In this document: positions 35,484 through 42,744 of the stretch, piece after piece
Layout of the letters: every line of letters begins with the position of its first letter
Numbering within the stretch: position 1 is the first letter of the stretch
Assembly (NCBI GenBank): GCA_027063305.1
Contig: JAMORY010000028.1
Span: forward strand, 36,492-100,491
Length of the DNA stretch: 64,000 nt
Source: Sulfurovum sp.
GTDB taxonomy: Bacteria > Campylobacterota > Campylobacteria > Campylobacterales > Sulfurovaceae
Direction of reading: 5' to 3'
Position numbers and translations under genes: made by a program
The notes under the pieces: generated by a model
Told to the model about the DNA's origin: nothing
Databases searched by the model: none
The model's input: the letters and a program-made list of their open reading frames with translations, nothing else

Positions 35484-35556
35484 TACTTTTTTCTTTTTTG
35501 TAGTGCGACAAAAGAGAAAAAAGTAACCAAAAAAGAAAAAACGCAAGAATGTGAGA
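35484..35556. repeat. A-rich hairpin repeat, copy 2
   Basis: A T-rich arm (TTACTTTTTTC, TTTTTTGT), a loop containing GTGCG, then a complementary A-rich arm ending AAAAAAGTAACC, an A-run and GCAAG. It resembles the element at 1-58 and lies between pgsA and the enoyl-reductase gene. Confidence 0.55.
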
Positions 35557-35604
35557 TTATTGTCAAGTATCCTTGACATAAAACACTATAAAAGAGAGCG
35601 TTTT

Positions 35605-35674
35605 AAACGCTAAACGCTAAACGCTAAACGCTAAACGCTAAACGCTAAACGCTAAACGCTAAACGCTAAACGCT
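35605..35674. repeat. Ten perfect AAACGCT tandem repeats
   Basis: Ten uninterrupted copies of the 7-bp unit AAACGCT. The last T is also the last base of the fabL-like TAA stop codon on the minus strand. Because the array starts immediately after the stop, length changes leave the protein intact but would alter the transcript's 3' end. Confidence 0.97.
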
Positions 35675-36456
35675 TAACGGAATGTCGTTCCCCCATCGAC
35701 GACAAGTGTCTGTCCTGTGATCCAGCTTGCATCGTCGGTACAGAGGAAGTAAACGGCACCTGCAAGGTCGTCAGGGGTTCCCATACGGTTGAGTGCGGAG
35801 CGTTTGACTGTTTCAGCTTTGACCTCTTCGTAGTTGGTAAAGGCTTTGAGCGCATCGGTATCGATAGGACCGCCGCTGACAGCGTTGACGCGGATACCCA
35901 TCTCTCCCAGTTCCACCGCTGCGTAACGTGCCATCGCTTCGACCGCCGCTTTGTTGGTGCCGTGACCTGCATAGTTCTCGATGTAGATAAGGTTACCGGT
36001 AGAGGAGAGGGTGACAATGGCACCGCCACCTACTTTTTCCATACGTTTCGCCGCCTCTTGGCTTCCTGCAACAAAGGCACCGACTGTTGCGGTGTAGATG
36101 TTGGTCAATCCCTTTTTTGGGCGAAGCTTCATGAACTTTCCGTATCCGCCGACAATAGGACGACCGTAGATCATGGCGTTGGAGACAAAGAAGTCGATAC
36201 GGTCGAAATCCTCATCGATCGCGGCAAAGAGCGGTTTGAACTGATCGGTATCGAGAATATCAAGCGGGTAGGCTTTGGCTTTGATACCATATTTGCTCTC
36301 CAGCTCCGCTGCGATCTGATCTGCCGCTTCTTTGTTGGAGTTATAGGTGAATGCGACATTGACACCGTTGCTTGCGAACTTCTCAGCGCAGGCTTTACCG
36401 ATCCCTTTGGTAGCACCTGTAATAACAACTGTTTTACCCTTCATTTCATTGCTCAT
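35674..36456 (-). CDS. fabL: FabL-type enoyl-ACP reductase (SDR family)
   Basis: Predicted to reduce enoyl-ACP in the last step of fatty-acid elongation. The 260 residues have the classical SDR cofactor motif TGATKGIGKA, as in FabL rather than FabI. The catalytic Tyr and Lys are spaced Tyr-x6-Lys in ENYAGHGTNKAA, the spacing of enoyl reductases; ordinary SDRs use Tyr-x3-Lys. NAVSGGPIDTDALK and the ending GQTLVVDGG match B. subtilis FabL closely. Orthologues in campylobacters are often called generic SDR oxidoreductases. Its start abuts dapA with one shared base. Confidence 0.85.
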   Translation of the reverse strand: MSNEMKGKTVVITGATKGIGKACAEKFASNGVNVAFTYNSNKEAADQIAAELESKYGIKAKAYPLDILDTDQFKPLFAAIDEDFDRIDFFVSNAMIYGRPIVGGYGKFMKLRPKKGLTNIYTATVGAFVAGSQEAAKRMEKVGGGAIVTLSSTGNLIYIENYAGHGTNKAAVEAMARYAAVELGEMGIRVNAVSGGPIDTDALKAFTNYEEVKAETVKRSALNRMGTPDDLAGAVYFLCTDDASWITGQTLVVDGGTTFR

Positions 36457-37352
36457 TATGCGACTCCTACGATAGTGTATTGTTTCATGACCTCTTCGAT
36501 CTTCTTCATGTTGGCATTGCTTGGCGGTACAAGTGGCAGTCTGTACTCCAATGTGTCGATCAGCCCGGCGATGTACATTGCCGCTTTGATCGGAATAGGG
36601 TTGCTTTCGCAGAAAAGTACTTTGTTGATGGCAAAAAGGTCATCGTTCAACGCTTTTGCCGTTTTGAAATCTCCTGCAAGCGCAGCGTGTGCCAGTTTTG
36701 CCTTCATATCGGGAAGGAGGTTGGATGTGACCGATGTCACCCCTTTACCGCCGCTTGCGAGAATAGGGAAGTCGATCGCGTCATCACCGCTAAAGACATA
36801 AAGTTCAGGTACTTTTGCCAAAAGCTCTACGGTCCTCTCGATAGAACCGGTCGCCTCTTTGATCCCCATGATGTTAGGTACATCGTCAAAAAGCCTTTTG
36901 ACCGTATCGGGAAGGATGTCCACACCGGTACGTCCGGGTACATTGTAGAGCATGAACGGCACGTTGACTGCTTCGGCGATCGCTTTATAGTGCCGGTAGA
37001 GCCCTTCTTGGCTTGGTTTGTTGTAGTACGGGCTTACGGAGAAGAGTGCATCGACCCCGCACGCTTCGGCATGTTTGGCAATGTCGATCGCTTCGTGGGT
37101 CGCGTTGCTTCCCGCACCGGCAAGCACTTTGGTAGAAGTACCTTTACACACTTCTACGGCGATCTCTATACAGCGTTTATGCTCATCGTGGCTGAGGGTT
37201 GCACTCTCTCCGGTCGTTCCTACCGGACAGACGGCATCGATGCCGTTGTCGATCTGTCTTTGGATCAGTTTTGCAAAGGTCGCTTCGTCAAGCTGACCGT
37301 TCTTAAACGGGGTGATAAGTGCGGTTGTCGCACCGGTAATGTAATCAGTCAT
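36456..37352 (-). CDS. dapA: 4-hydroxy-tetrahydrodipicolinate synthase
   Basis: Condenses pyruvate and aspartate semialdehyde in lysine and diaminopimelate synthesis. The 298-residue TIM barrel shows TTGESATLS (Thr pair of the proton relay), the catalytic tyrosine in LYNVPGRTG, the Schiff-base lysine in IMGIKEATG and the substrate-site GGKGVTSV. It is directly upstream of fabL and downstream of the M16 protease gene, separated from it by a short inverted-repeat element. Confidence 0.96.
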   Translation of the reverse strand: MTDYITGATTALITPFKNGQLDEATFAKLIQRQIDNGIDAVCPVGTTGESATLSHDEHKRCIEIAVEVCKGTSTKVLAGAGSNATHEAIDIAKHAEACGVDALFSVSPYYNKPSQEGLYRHYKAIAEAVNVPFMLYNVPGRTGVDILPDTVKRLFDDVPNIMGIKEATGSIERTVELLAKVPELYVFSGDDAIDFPILASGGKGVTSVTSNLLPDMKAKLAHAALAGDFKTAKALNDDLFAINKVLFCESNPIPIKAAMYIAGLIDTLEYRLPLVPPSNANMKKIEEVMKQYTIVGVA

Positions 37353-37388
37353 AGTGATTCCTATTGTTTCTGCTGTTTAAAGTTTTAT

Positions 37389-37473
37389 GTCATTCCGGAT
37401 TTGATCAGGAATCTCTTGGATTTCAAAAGTGATTTTGAAACATAAAGAGATCCAGAATCAAGTTCAGGATGAC
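37389..37473. repeat. Palindromic dispersed element (MITE-like)
   Basis: An 85-bp imperfect palindrome. The left end reads GTCATTCCGGATTTGATCAG; the right end is its imperfect inverse, ending in CAGGATGAC. The centre contains a second short inverted pair (TTTCAAAAGTGATTTTGAAA). Its right end supplies the last codons and the stop of the M16 protease gene. Confidence 0.75.
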
Positions 37474-38738
37474 GGTTGATCTTCGTGCTTTTTAAGAATA
37501 ACGGTGGTCGAGTAATCATGATCGAAATACTTTTTTGCCACACGCACGATATCTTTAAGCGTTATTTTATCCAATTTCTCTTCATATTCAAGTAAAGGCT
37601 GGAGATTTCCTTTGACAAGATAGTCTCCGTAAAGGCTGGCAACATGGTCGGAGGACTCCAGTGAGTAGATGAACTCCGCCTTGGTGTTGATCTTGACCTT
37701 GTCAAGTTCTGCTTGGGTAACATCACCTTGCTTGAGTTTTTCCAGTTCTGCGAGTATCTCTTTCTCTACCATTTCGATATCGGCATCGGGGTTTGCCATC
37801 GCCATGACAAGGAAGATACCCGGGTCTTTTAGCTCCATATTGTAGCCGTATATCTGGTTGACCAGATGCTTTTGGTGTACCAGTCGCTTCTCAAAGCGTG
37901 AACTTTTCCCGTTACTAAGAATATGGCTGATCGCAGAGAGTACCACCTGATCGTCATCCTCATAGTTAGGGATGGCGTACGCGATGGCGATGGTGTCGAC
38001 TTGGTTGCTCTCTTTGTGAAGTACGGCACGTTTGGCACCGTCTACGGCAGGCTCTTTGGCAAAGACTTCCACAATGGTATGTTCGTTCTTAATGGTACCG
38101 AACGCCTTTTGTGCCTCATCGAAGACCGTTTGCGGATCGATATCTCCCGCTACGACCAAAATGGCGTTACACGGCTGATAGTAGCGGTGGTAGAAGTCTC
38201 TGATATCTTCGATCTTCCAATGGAGAATATCTTCCATGAAGCCGATAGGCAGCCAGTGGTACGGGTGGTAGACGTAGTGGGTGTTGAAGAGCCTAAAGTA
38301 GAGGTAGCCCATAGGGTTGTTGTCGGTTCTGAGCCTTCGCTCCTCGGCGACGACATTACGCTCTCTTTGGAACTCTTCATCGGTGAGGTTGAGGTTGTGC
38401 ATGAGCTCTGCAAAGAGGTCGAGCGTCATAGGGAGGTTCTTGCTTGCTGTCTTGATGTAGTAGTGGGTTTTGTCGAATCCGGTTGAGGCATTGTTGACAC
38501 CGCCACGGCTTTTGACGATGACATCGAACTCACCCTCTTTGAGTTTTTTGGTCGATTTGAAACTGAGGTGCTCAAGCATATGTGCCATACCGCTTTTGCC
38601 CATTGTCTCGTTACGGCTTCCCACCTTATAGTAGATATCGGTCGTAATGACACCTGAATCGTTCTTCATAGGAATGACCACGACCTGTAGTCCGTTCTCC
38701 AGTGTTTTTGTGTAGTGTTTTGGCAGAGAGTTAGCCAT
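37464..38738 (-). CDS. M16-family zinc peptidase
   Basis: A processing-peptidase-type metalloprotease. The inverted zinc motif H-M-L-E-H sits in SGMAHMLEHLSFKST, with the distal Glu about 75 residues on in NVVAEERRLR. The ATG at 38738 has AGGAG five bases upstream and gives MANSLPKHYTKTL, 424 residues. Just upstream the frame stays open and encodes a good signal-peptide core (KTALVLLFSGALMA), so the true start may once have been, or still be, further up; the next upstream region is a heptamer array. The last codons (QPSS, stop) lie inside a dispersed palindrome. Confidence 0.88.
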   Translation of the reverse strand: MANSLPKHYTKTLENGLQVVVIPMKNDSGVITTDIYYKVGSRNETMGKSGMAHMLEHLSFKSTKKLKEGEFDVIVKSRGGVNNASTGFDKTHYYIKTASKNLPMTLDLFAELMHNLNLTDEEFQRERNVVAEERRLRTDNNPMGYLYFRLFNTHYVYHPYHWLPIGFMEDILHWKIEDIRDFYHRYYQPCNAILVVAGDIDPQTVFDEAQKAFGTIKNEHTIVEVFAKEPAVDGAKRAVLHKESNQVDTIAIAYAIPNYEDDDQVVLSAISHILSNGKSSRFEKRLVHQKHLVNQIYGYNMELKDPGIFLVMAMANPDADIEMVEKEILAELEKLKQGDVTQAELDKVKINTKAEFIYSLESSDHVASLYGDYLVKGNLQPLLEYEEKLDKITLKDIVRVAKKYFDHDYSTTVILKKHEDQPSS

Positions 38739-38775
38739 TAAAGCTCCTGAGAATAACAGCACAAGTGCTGTTTTA

Positions 38776-38810
38776 GTGAGGAGTGAGGAGTGAGGAGTGA
38801 GGAGTGATGG
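38776..38810. repeat. GTGAGGA heptamer array
   Basis: Four perfect 7-bp units GTGAGGA, then GTGATGG. It is followed at about 38835-38897 by a T-rich/A-rich hairpin, an AGCATAC remnant and ATTCCTC-like units, so the pyrD/M16 gap carries the same composite as 3361-3425. Confidence 0.85.
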
Positions 38811-38912
38811 TGTGCACTGCGTGGCAGTGCTTTCTTTTTTTGATAAAAACTTTTTGAAAAAAAGCATACAGACATTCCTCATTCCTATCTCCTCATTCCT
38901 AATTTTGGAAAT

Positions 38913-39977
38913 TTATTTCCAATCTGCGCCGATCGCTTCTGAAATATGACTATACCCGTCTTTCTTTAACATGTCAATCAATCCTTCGTTGATCTCTTTG
39001 ATGAGGGTGGGTCCTTTGTAGATGAGCATGCTGTATACCTGTACCAAAGAGGCACCCGCTTTGATACGTCTGTAGGCTTCTTCGGCAGAGTCGATACCGC
39101 CGACGGAGATAAGCAGGGTCTTTCCGTAGAGCTCTTTGCCGATGGCCTTGAAGAGTTCGTAACTCTTTTGTGTCAGCAATGCGCCGGAGATGCCGCCGAA
39201 ATCCTTGGCATGTGGTGTAAGAGAGTAGTCGATAGTGGTATTGGTCGCGATGATCCCCGCCGCACCTGCCTCTACAGCAGTGTTACAGAGGGCAATAGCC
39301 GCTTCGGGTGTCATATCGGGTGCGATCTTAAGCAAAACGGGCTGGTTGGTGATACGTTTTGCCATGGCAAAGATATCTTGGATGAACTGTTCGTTCTGAA
39401 GGTCGCGAAGTCCCGGTGTGTTAGGAGAGGAGATGTTGATGACAATATAGTCGCCGTACCCTTTGAAGGTCTCAAAAAGTACCTCGTAATCTTTGAGCGC
39501 ATGCTCCTCTGCCGTGGTCTTGTTCTTTCCGATATTGATACCGATAGGGTAGTTGAAGAAATAGAGCTTATCCAGCTGTGCCTTCATGTAGGCTTTCCCT
39601 TTGTTATTAAATCCCATGGCATTTTGTACCGACTGATCCTCTATGAGCCTGAAGAGTCGTGGTTTCGGATTTCCGTCCTGCGGTTCGGGGGTGACCGTTC
39701 CAATCTCGGTAAATCCGAAACCAAGGGTCGGCATGGCAGTGATGTATTGACCGTTCTTGTCAAATCCTGCGCCTAGCCCTACGGGATTTTGGAAGGTCCT
39801 TCCGAATATCTCTTGTGAGAGCATCGGGTCGTTTATGAAGAACTGCTTTTTAAAGTAGTTTAGTACCGGAGGGCAGAGTGCTTCCGCACGCAGACCCAGA
39901 CCTGCAAGGGTGTGTGCGGTCTCAGGGTCGAGCTTGAAGAGGATCTTTTTTATGGTTTGGTAACTCAGTAGTGACAA
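38913..39977 (-). CDS. pyrD: Dihydroorotate dehydrogenase (quinone), class 2
   Basis: Oxidises dihydroorotate to orotate and passes electrons to quinone; membrane-associated through its N-terminal helix. TTG at 39977 is chosen: AGGAG lies five bases upstream and the protein then opens LLSYQTIKKILFKLDPETAH, as expected for class 2 enzymes; 354 residues. FMN and substrate motifs include NPVGLGAGFDK, NISSPNTPGL with the catalytic serine region, and the end GASLVQVYSMLIYKGP. Confidence 0.95.
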   Translation of the reverse strand: MSLLSYQTIKKILFKLDPETAHTLAGLGLRAEALCPPVLNYFKKQFFINDPMLSQEIFGRTFQNPVGLGAGFDKNGQYITAMPTLGFGFTEIGTVTPEPQDGNPKPRLFRLIEDQSVQNAMGFNNKGKAYMKAQLDKLYFFNYPIGINIGKNKTTAEEHALKDYEVLFETFKGYGDYIVINISSPNTPGLRDLQNEQFIQDIFAMAKRITNQPVLLKIAPDMTPEAAIALCNTAVEAGAAGIIATNTTIDYSLTPHAKDFGGISGALLTQKSYELFKAIGKELYGKTLLISVGGIDSAEEAYRRIKAGASLVQVYSMLIYKGPTLIKEINEGLIDMLKKDGYSHISEAIGADWK

Positions 39978-39996
39978 GGTTTGCTCCTGTGAAGTA

Positions 39997-40521
39997 TTAG
40001 TAAAAGTAGTGTACGGAGAGTGTCGCTCCGTGTATATCGTCGAGATAGTCGAGGTTCTGAACGCTAAAGTAATGGTACCCAAGGTCAACATCGACCCTGT
40101 CGTTCGCATAGATCAGAAATCCGAAGTTCCCGCCAAAGTAGAAACCGTTGCTCTCAAGGTCATCTTCCTCTATGCCTGTTCGTGCTACGGCATCATCGAG
40201 AGTATGCATGTGCATATACCCCGCACTCATACCCAGATAGGGGCGTAGTTTGGGGGTGCCGAACATATCATCAAGCAGGATCCTGTCAACTTCAACGAAG
40301 AGACCGCTATAGCTGTCTGTATGGTAATCCACACCGAAGAGGGTACGCCACTCTTGTGATTGCTTACCGTAATGAAGTGAAAATCCCATGATACGCGTAT
40401 CGTCATCGCTATATCCGATGGTCTGCATGCTGAGAGATGCTCCAATGAAAGGAAACTGCTCCGAAGCTTGAGACCATAGTGTCGAAAAGAGGAAAAGTGA
40501 CGTATAAAGCGCTTTTCGCAT
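39997..40521 (-). CDS. Small outer-membrane beta-barrel protein
   Basis: A 174-residue protein from the ATG at 40521, opening with a signal peptide (MRKALYTSLFLFSTLWSQA). The mature part alternates short amphipathic strands and ends in HGATLSVHYFY, with a terminal aromatic as for barrel insertion. About eight strands fit the length, like OmpA/OmpW-sized barrels. Function unknown. It may be co-transcribed with pyrD, 20 bases downstream. Confidence 0.65.
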   Translation of the reverse strand: MRKALYTSLFLFSTLWSQASEQFPFIGASLSMQTIGYSDDDTRIMGFSLHYGKQSQEWRTLFGVDYHTDSYSGLFVEVDRILLDDMFGTPKLRPYLGMSAGYMHMHTLDDAVARTGIEEDDLESNGFYFGGNFGFLIYANDRVDVDLGYHYFSVQNLDYLDDIHGATLSVHYFY

Positions 40522-40583
40522 CAGGAAGTTCTCCATAGGTAAAGTAGAGATATTATACCCCATTTCGGGTTAGAGGTGACTGT

Positions 40584-41987
40584 TTAGGCTTTTTCCCAAA
40601 CCGTTCCCTCAGCCGTATCCATAATGGCGATCCCCATAGCGGTCAGTTCATCTCTGATAGCATCGGAAGTGGTGAAGTCTTTGTTCTTCTTGGCTTCGCT
40701 TCGCTGTGCGATGAGCGCTTCTATCTTCTCTTTAAGTGTTTCGTCGACACCGATCTGGAAGTAGCTAAATGGCTCTTTGCCGCCAAAGCCCAAGAGTTCG
40801 TCGATAAAGGCGATATTGGCAATGGTCTCTTTTTTGAGCGCCTTGTTCTTGGGGTTCTTGTCCAGTCTCTCGTTCGCCGATGCGATCATCTCGTCAATGA
40901 CAGAGAGGGCAACGGAGATGTTGAGGTCGTCAGCCATCGCTTCAAGGAGTTTCTCTTTGAATGAATTGTTGACTACAGAGCCTTTCCCCGGAAGCACACG
41001 TTTTTTCAAGCGGTAGAGTTTGTCGAGCCGTTTTTTTGCCGTTTGCAGATCCTCTTCATTGAAGTTGAAATCGTTGCGGTAGTGTACGGAGTTGAGGTAG
41101 TAGCGCAGTACCTCCCCGTCATAGACCTTGAGCGCATCTTTGAGGAAGAAGGAGTTGCCAAGACTCTTGCTCATCTTCTCTCCGTCTATCTGCACAAAGC
41201 CGTTGTGCATCCAGTATTTTGCCAGTTCATGCCCTGTGGCACAACGGCTTTGTGCTGCTTCGTTCTCATGGTGAGGGAAGAGCAGGTCGGCACCCCCGCC
41301 GTGAATATCGATGCTGTATTCGTCCGTGCCTTGGAAGTGCGCTTCGATCATTGCCGAACACTCGATGTGCCATCCGGGACGTCCCGAAGAGAAGGGGGTT
41401 TCAAAGCAGATATCCTCTTCTCCTTTGCACGCTTTCCATAGAGCGAAGTCTTTAGGGTTGCGTTTTTGGCTGTTGTGTGTGACACGGCTGAGGTTCTCGT
41501 CGTCATCATGTACTTTGTGGGAGATCTCTCCGTAGTGTGCATCTTTGGAGGTGTCGAAGTAGACATCACCGTTGCTGACTATGTAGGCATAGTCCTTATC
41601 GATAAGGGTTTGTATCATGGCAGTGATGGCATCCAGAGACTCGGTCGCTTTGGGCTCGATGTCGGCACGCCGTACACCCAGCGCCGCCATCTCTTCAAGG
41701 TAGCGGTCGATGTAATAACCGGTGATCTCCTGCATGCTCTTTCCCGTAGCCTCGACTTTCTTGATGATCTTGTCATCGATGTCGGTGAAGTTCTTGCCCA
41801 TTGTCACTTTGAACCCCAGTGCCTCTAACGTACGGCGCAGAAGGTCGAAAGCGAGTGCGCTTCTGGCATGACCAAGATGCGCATCGTCATAGACGGTCGG
41901 TCCGCAGACATAGATGGAGGCCTCATTGGGATTGATGGGTTCGAAAGGGCGTTTGGTTTTGGTAACACTGTCAAAAATTTGCATCAT
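40584..41987 (-). CDS. cysS: Cysteinyl-tRNA synthetase
   Basis: Charges tRNA-Cys; class I synthetase of 467 residues. Cysteine-site zinc ligand in VCGPTVYDDAHLGHARS, which also contains the HIGH-type motif (HLGH), the zinc/His region GWHIECSAMI, and the KMSKS loop as GEKMSKSLGN. Two ATG codons in a row (41987 and 41984) follow AAGG; either may be used. An upstream in-frame stretch lacks a ribosome site. Confidence 0.96.
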   Translation of the reverse strand: MMQIFDSVTKTKRPFEPINPNEASIYVCGPTVYDDAHLGHARSALAFDLLRRTLEALGFKVTMGKNFTDIDDKIIKKVEATGKSMQEITGYYIDRYLEEMAALGVRRADIEPKATESLDAITAMIQTLIDKDYAYIVSNGDVYFDTSKDAHYGEISHKVHDDDENLSRVTHNSQKRNPKDFALWKACKGEEDICFETPFSSGRPGWHIECSAMIEAHFQGTDEYSIDIHGGGADLLFPHHENEAAQSRCATGHELAKYWMHNGFVQIDGEKMSKSLGNSFFLKDALKVYDGEVLRYYLNSVHYRNDFNFNEEDLQTAKKRLDKLYRLKKRVLPGKGSVVNNSFKEKLLEAMADDLNISVALSVIDEMIASANERLDKNPKNKALKKETIANIAFIDELLGFGGKEPFSYFQIGVDETLKEKIEALIAQRSEAKKNKDFTTSDAIRDELTAMGIAIMDTAEGTVWEKA

Positions 41988-42087
41988 AGAGGTATGACCT
42001 TGGATCGTGATATTAATAATGAGATTATAGCAGATTGAAAATGGTGTCAAGGTTAAGTGCCGGTTATGTTTTATTTAAAAAATATTA

Positions 42088-42096
42088 TGGTAGAAT
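42088..42096 (+). promoter_or_regulatory. Extended -10 promoter ahead of the riboswitch
   Basis: TGGTAGAAT, an extended -10. Transcription would start at about 42103, at the first bases of the riboswitch. Confidence 0.6.
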
Positions 42097-42104
42097 TCGC
42101 TTTT

Positions 42105-42180
42105 GAAATGCCAAACTTGTCGTGAGACAGGGACGGAAAGCTACGGGTCTTCAAGTAAGATAGCCGGGTTGCACCATTTT
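42105..42180 (+). ncRNA. Cyclic-di-GMP-I (GEMM) riboswitch
   Basis: The segment has the GEMM-I order: outer stem (AAATG with CATTT), a CAAAC stretch, a first hairpin with GTGA loop, GGGACG then AAAGC, the second hairpin arm (TACGGGTCTT, AAGATAGCC) and the closing GGGTTGC. By alignment to the Vibrio Vc2 aptamer, the ligand-contact bases G20, A47 and C92 are kept, while G21 is C and C46 is G: a reciprocal swap. It precedes a PAS-domain gene by about 25 bases, so it probably controls it. No clear terminator is seen, so control may be at translation. Confidence 0.85.
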
Positions 42181-42205
42181 ATGTAAAAACGTAAAAGGAG
42201 ACCCG

Positions 42206-42742
42206 ATGTCAAGTCTGAGGAATGTCTATACCAATATCTACACACAAGCAACATTTACTTCCCCCGAACCGAAAGACCAAGAGAAGATATATGACGGATC
42301 TGCCATGATCACGGAAACGGATATTGAAGGGATCGTTACATTCGCGAACCGGAAGTTCTTACAGTTCACGGGCTTTGATAAGAAAGAGTTCGTCGGATTG
42401 CCCCATAGTGTCATCCGTCATCCCGATATGCCAAAAGGGCTCTTCTATGCCATGTGGAAGATCATCAAACAGAAGCGTGTCTGGCGTGGATACATCAAGA
42501 GTATGTGTAAGGATGGTTCGTACTTCTGGGCACTGGTCTATATTCAGCCTAAGCTCAATGATAAAGGAGAGGTGGTAGGCTATGTCGCCAACCGCCGTGA
42601 TGCCTATCCACGTTCGATCGAAGAGGTCAGCGAACAGTATGCCAAACTGCAAGGGGTTGAGCATATGTACGACCCGTACTTCATGAACATGGAACTCTAC
42701 CACGGAGATGATCTGGCGACCTTTCACGGACGCGAAGAGTAG
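42206..42742 (+). CDS. PAS-domain sensor protein (Aer-like)
   Basis: A 178-residue soluble protein whose core (about residues 25-135) is one PAS domain: GIVTFANRKFLQFTGF, LIGLPHSVIRHPDMP-like region (here VGLPHSVIRHPDMP), and DGSYFWALVYIQP. This is the form found at the N-terminus of Aer redox receptors, often with FAD. There is no methyl-accepting or output domain, so it would act through a partner. It sits behind a cyclic-di-GMP riboswitch, linking expression to the second messenger. It converges on murJ with two bases between stops. Confidence 0.85.
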   Translation: MSSLRNVYTNIYTQATFTSPEPKDQEKIYDGSAMITETDIEGIVTFANRKFLQFTGFDKKEFVGLPHSVIRHPDMPKGLFYAMWKIIKQKRVWRGYIKSMCKDGSYFWALVYIQPKLNDKGEVVGYVANRRDAYPRSIEEVSEQYAKLQGVEHMYDPYFMNMELYHGDDLATFHGREE

Positions 42743-42744
42743 TC

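Noticed and set aside
35605..35674. Heptamer array considered as a CRISPR-like array
   Set aside because: Units are contiguous without spacers; it is a simple tandem repeat.
36480..37445. Plus-strand 321-codon ORF opposite dapA
   Set aside because: dapA has complete family motifs on the minus strand; this frame is a long shadow with no recognisable domain.
42105..42180. Riboswitch read as a cAMP-GMP (GEMM-Ib) type
   Set aside because: The discriminating position equivalent to Vc2 G20 is G here.
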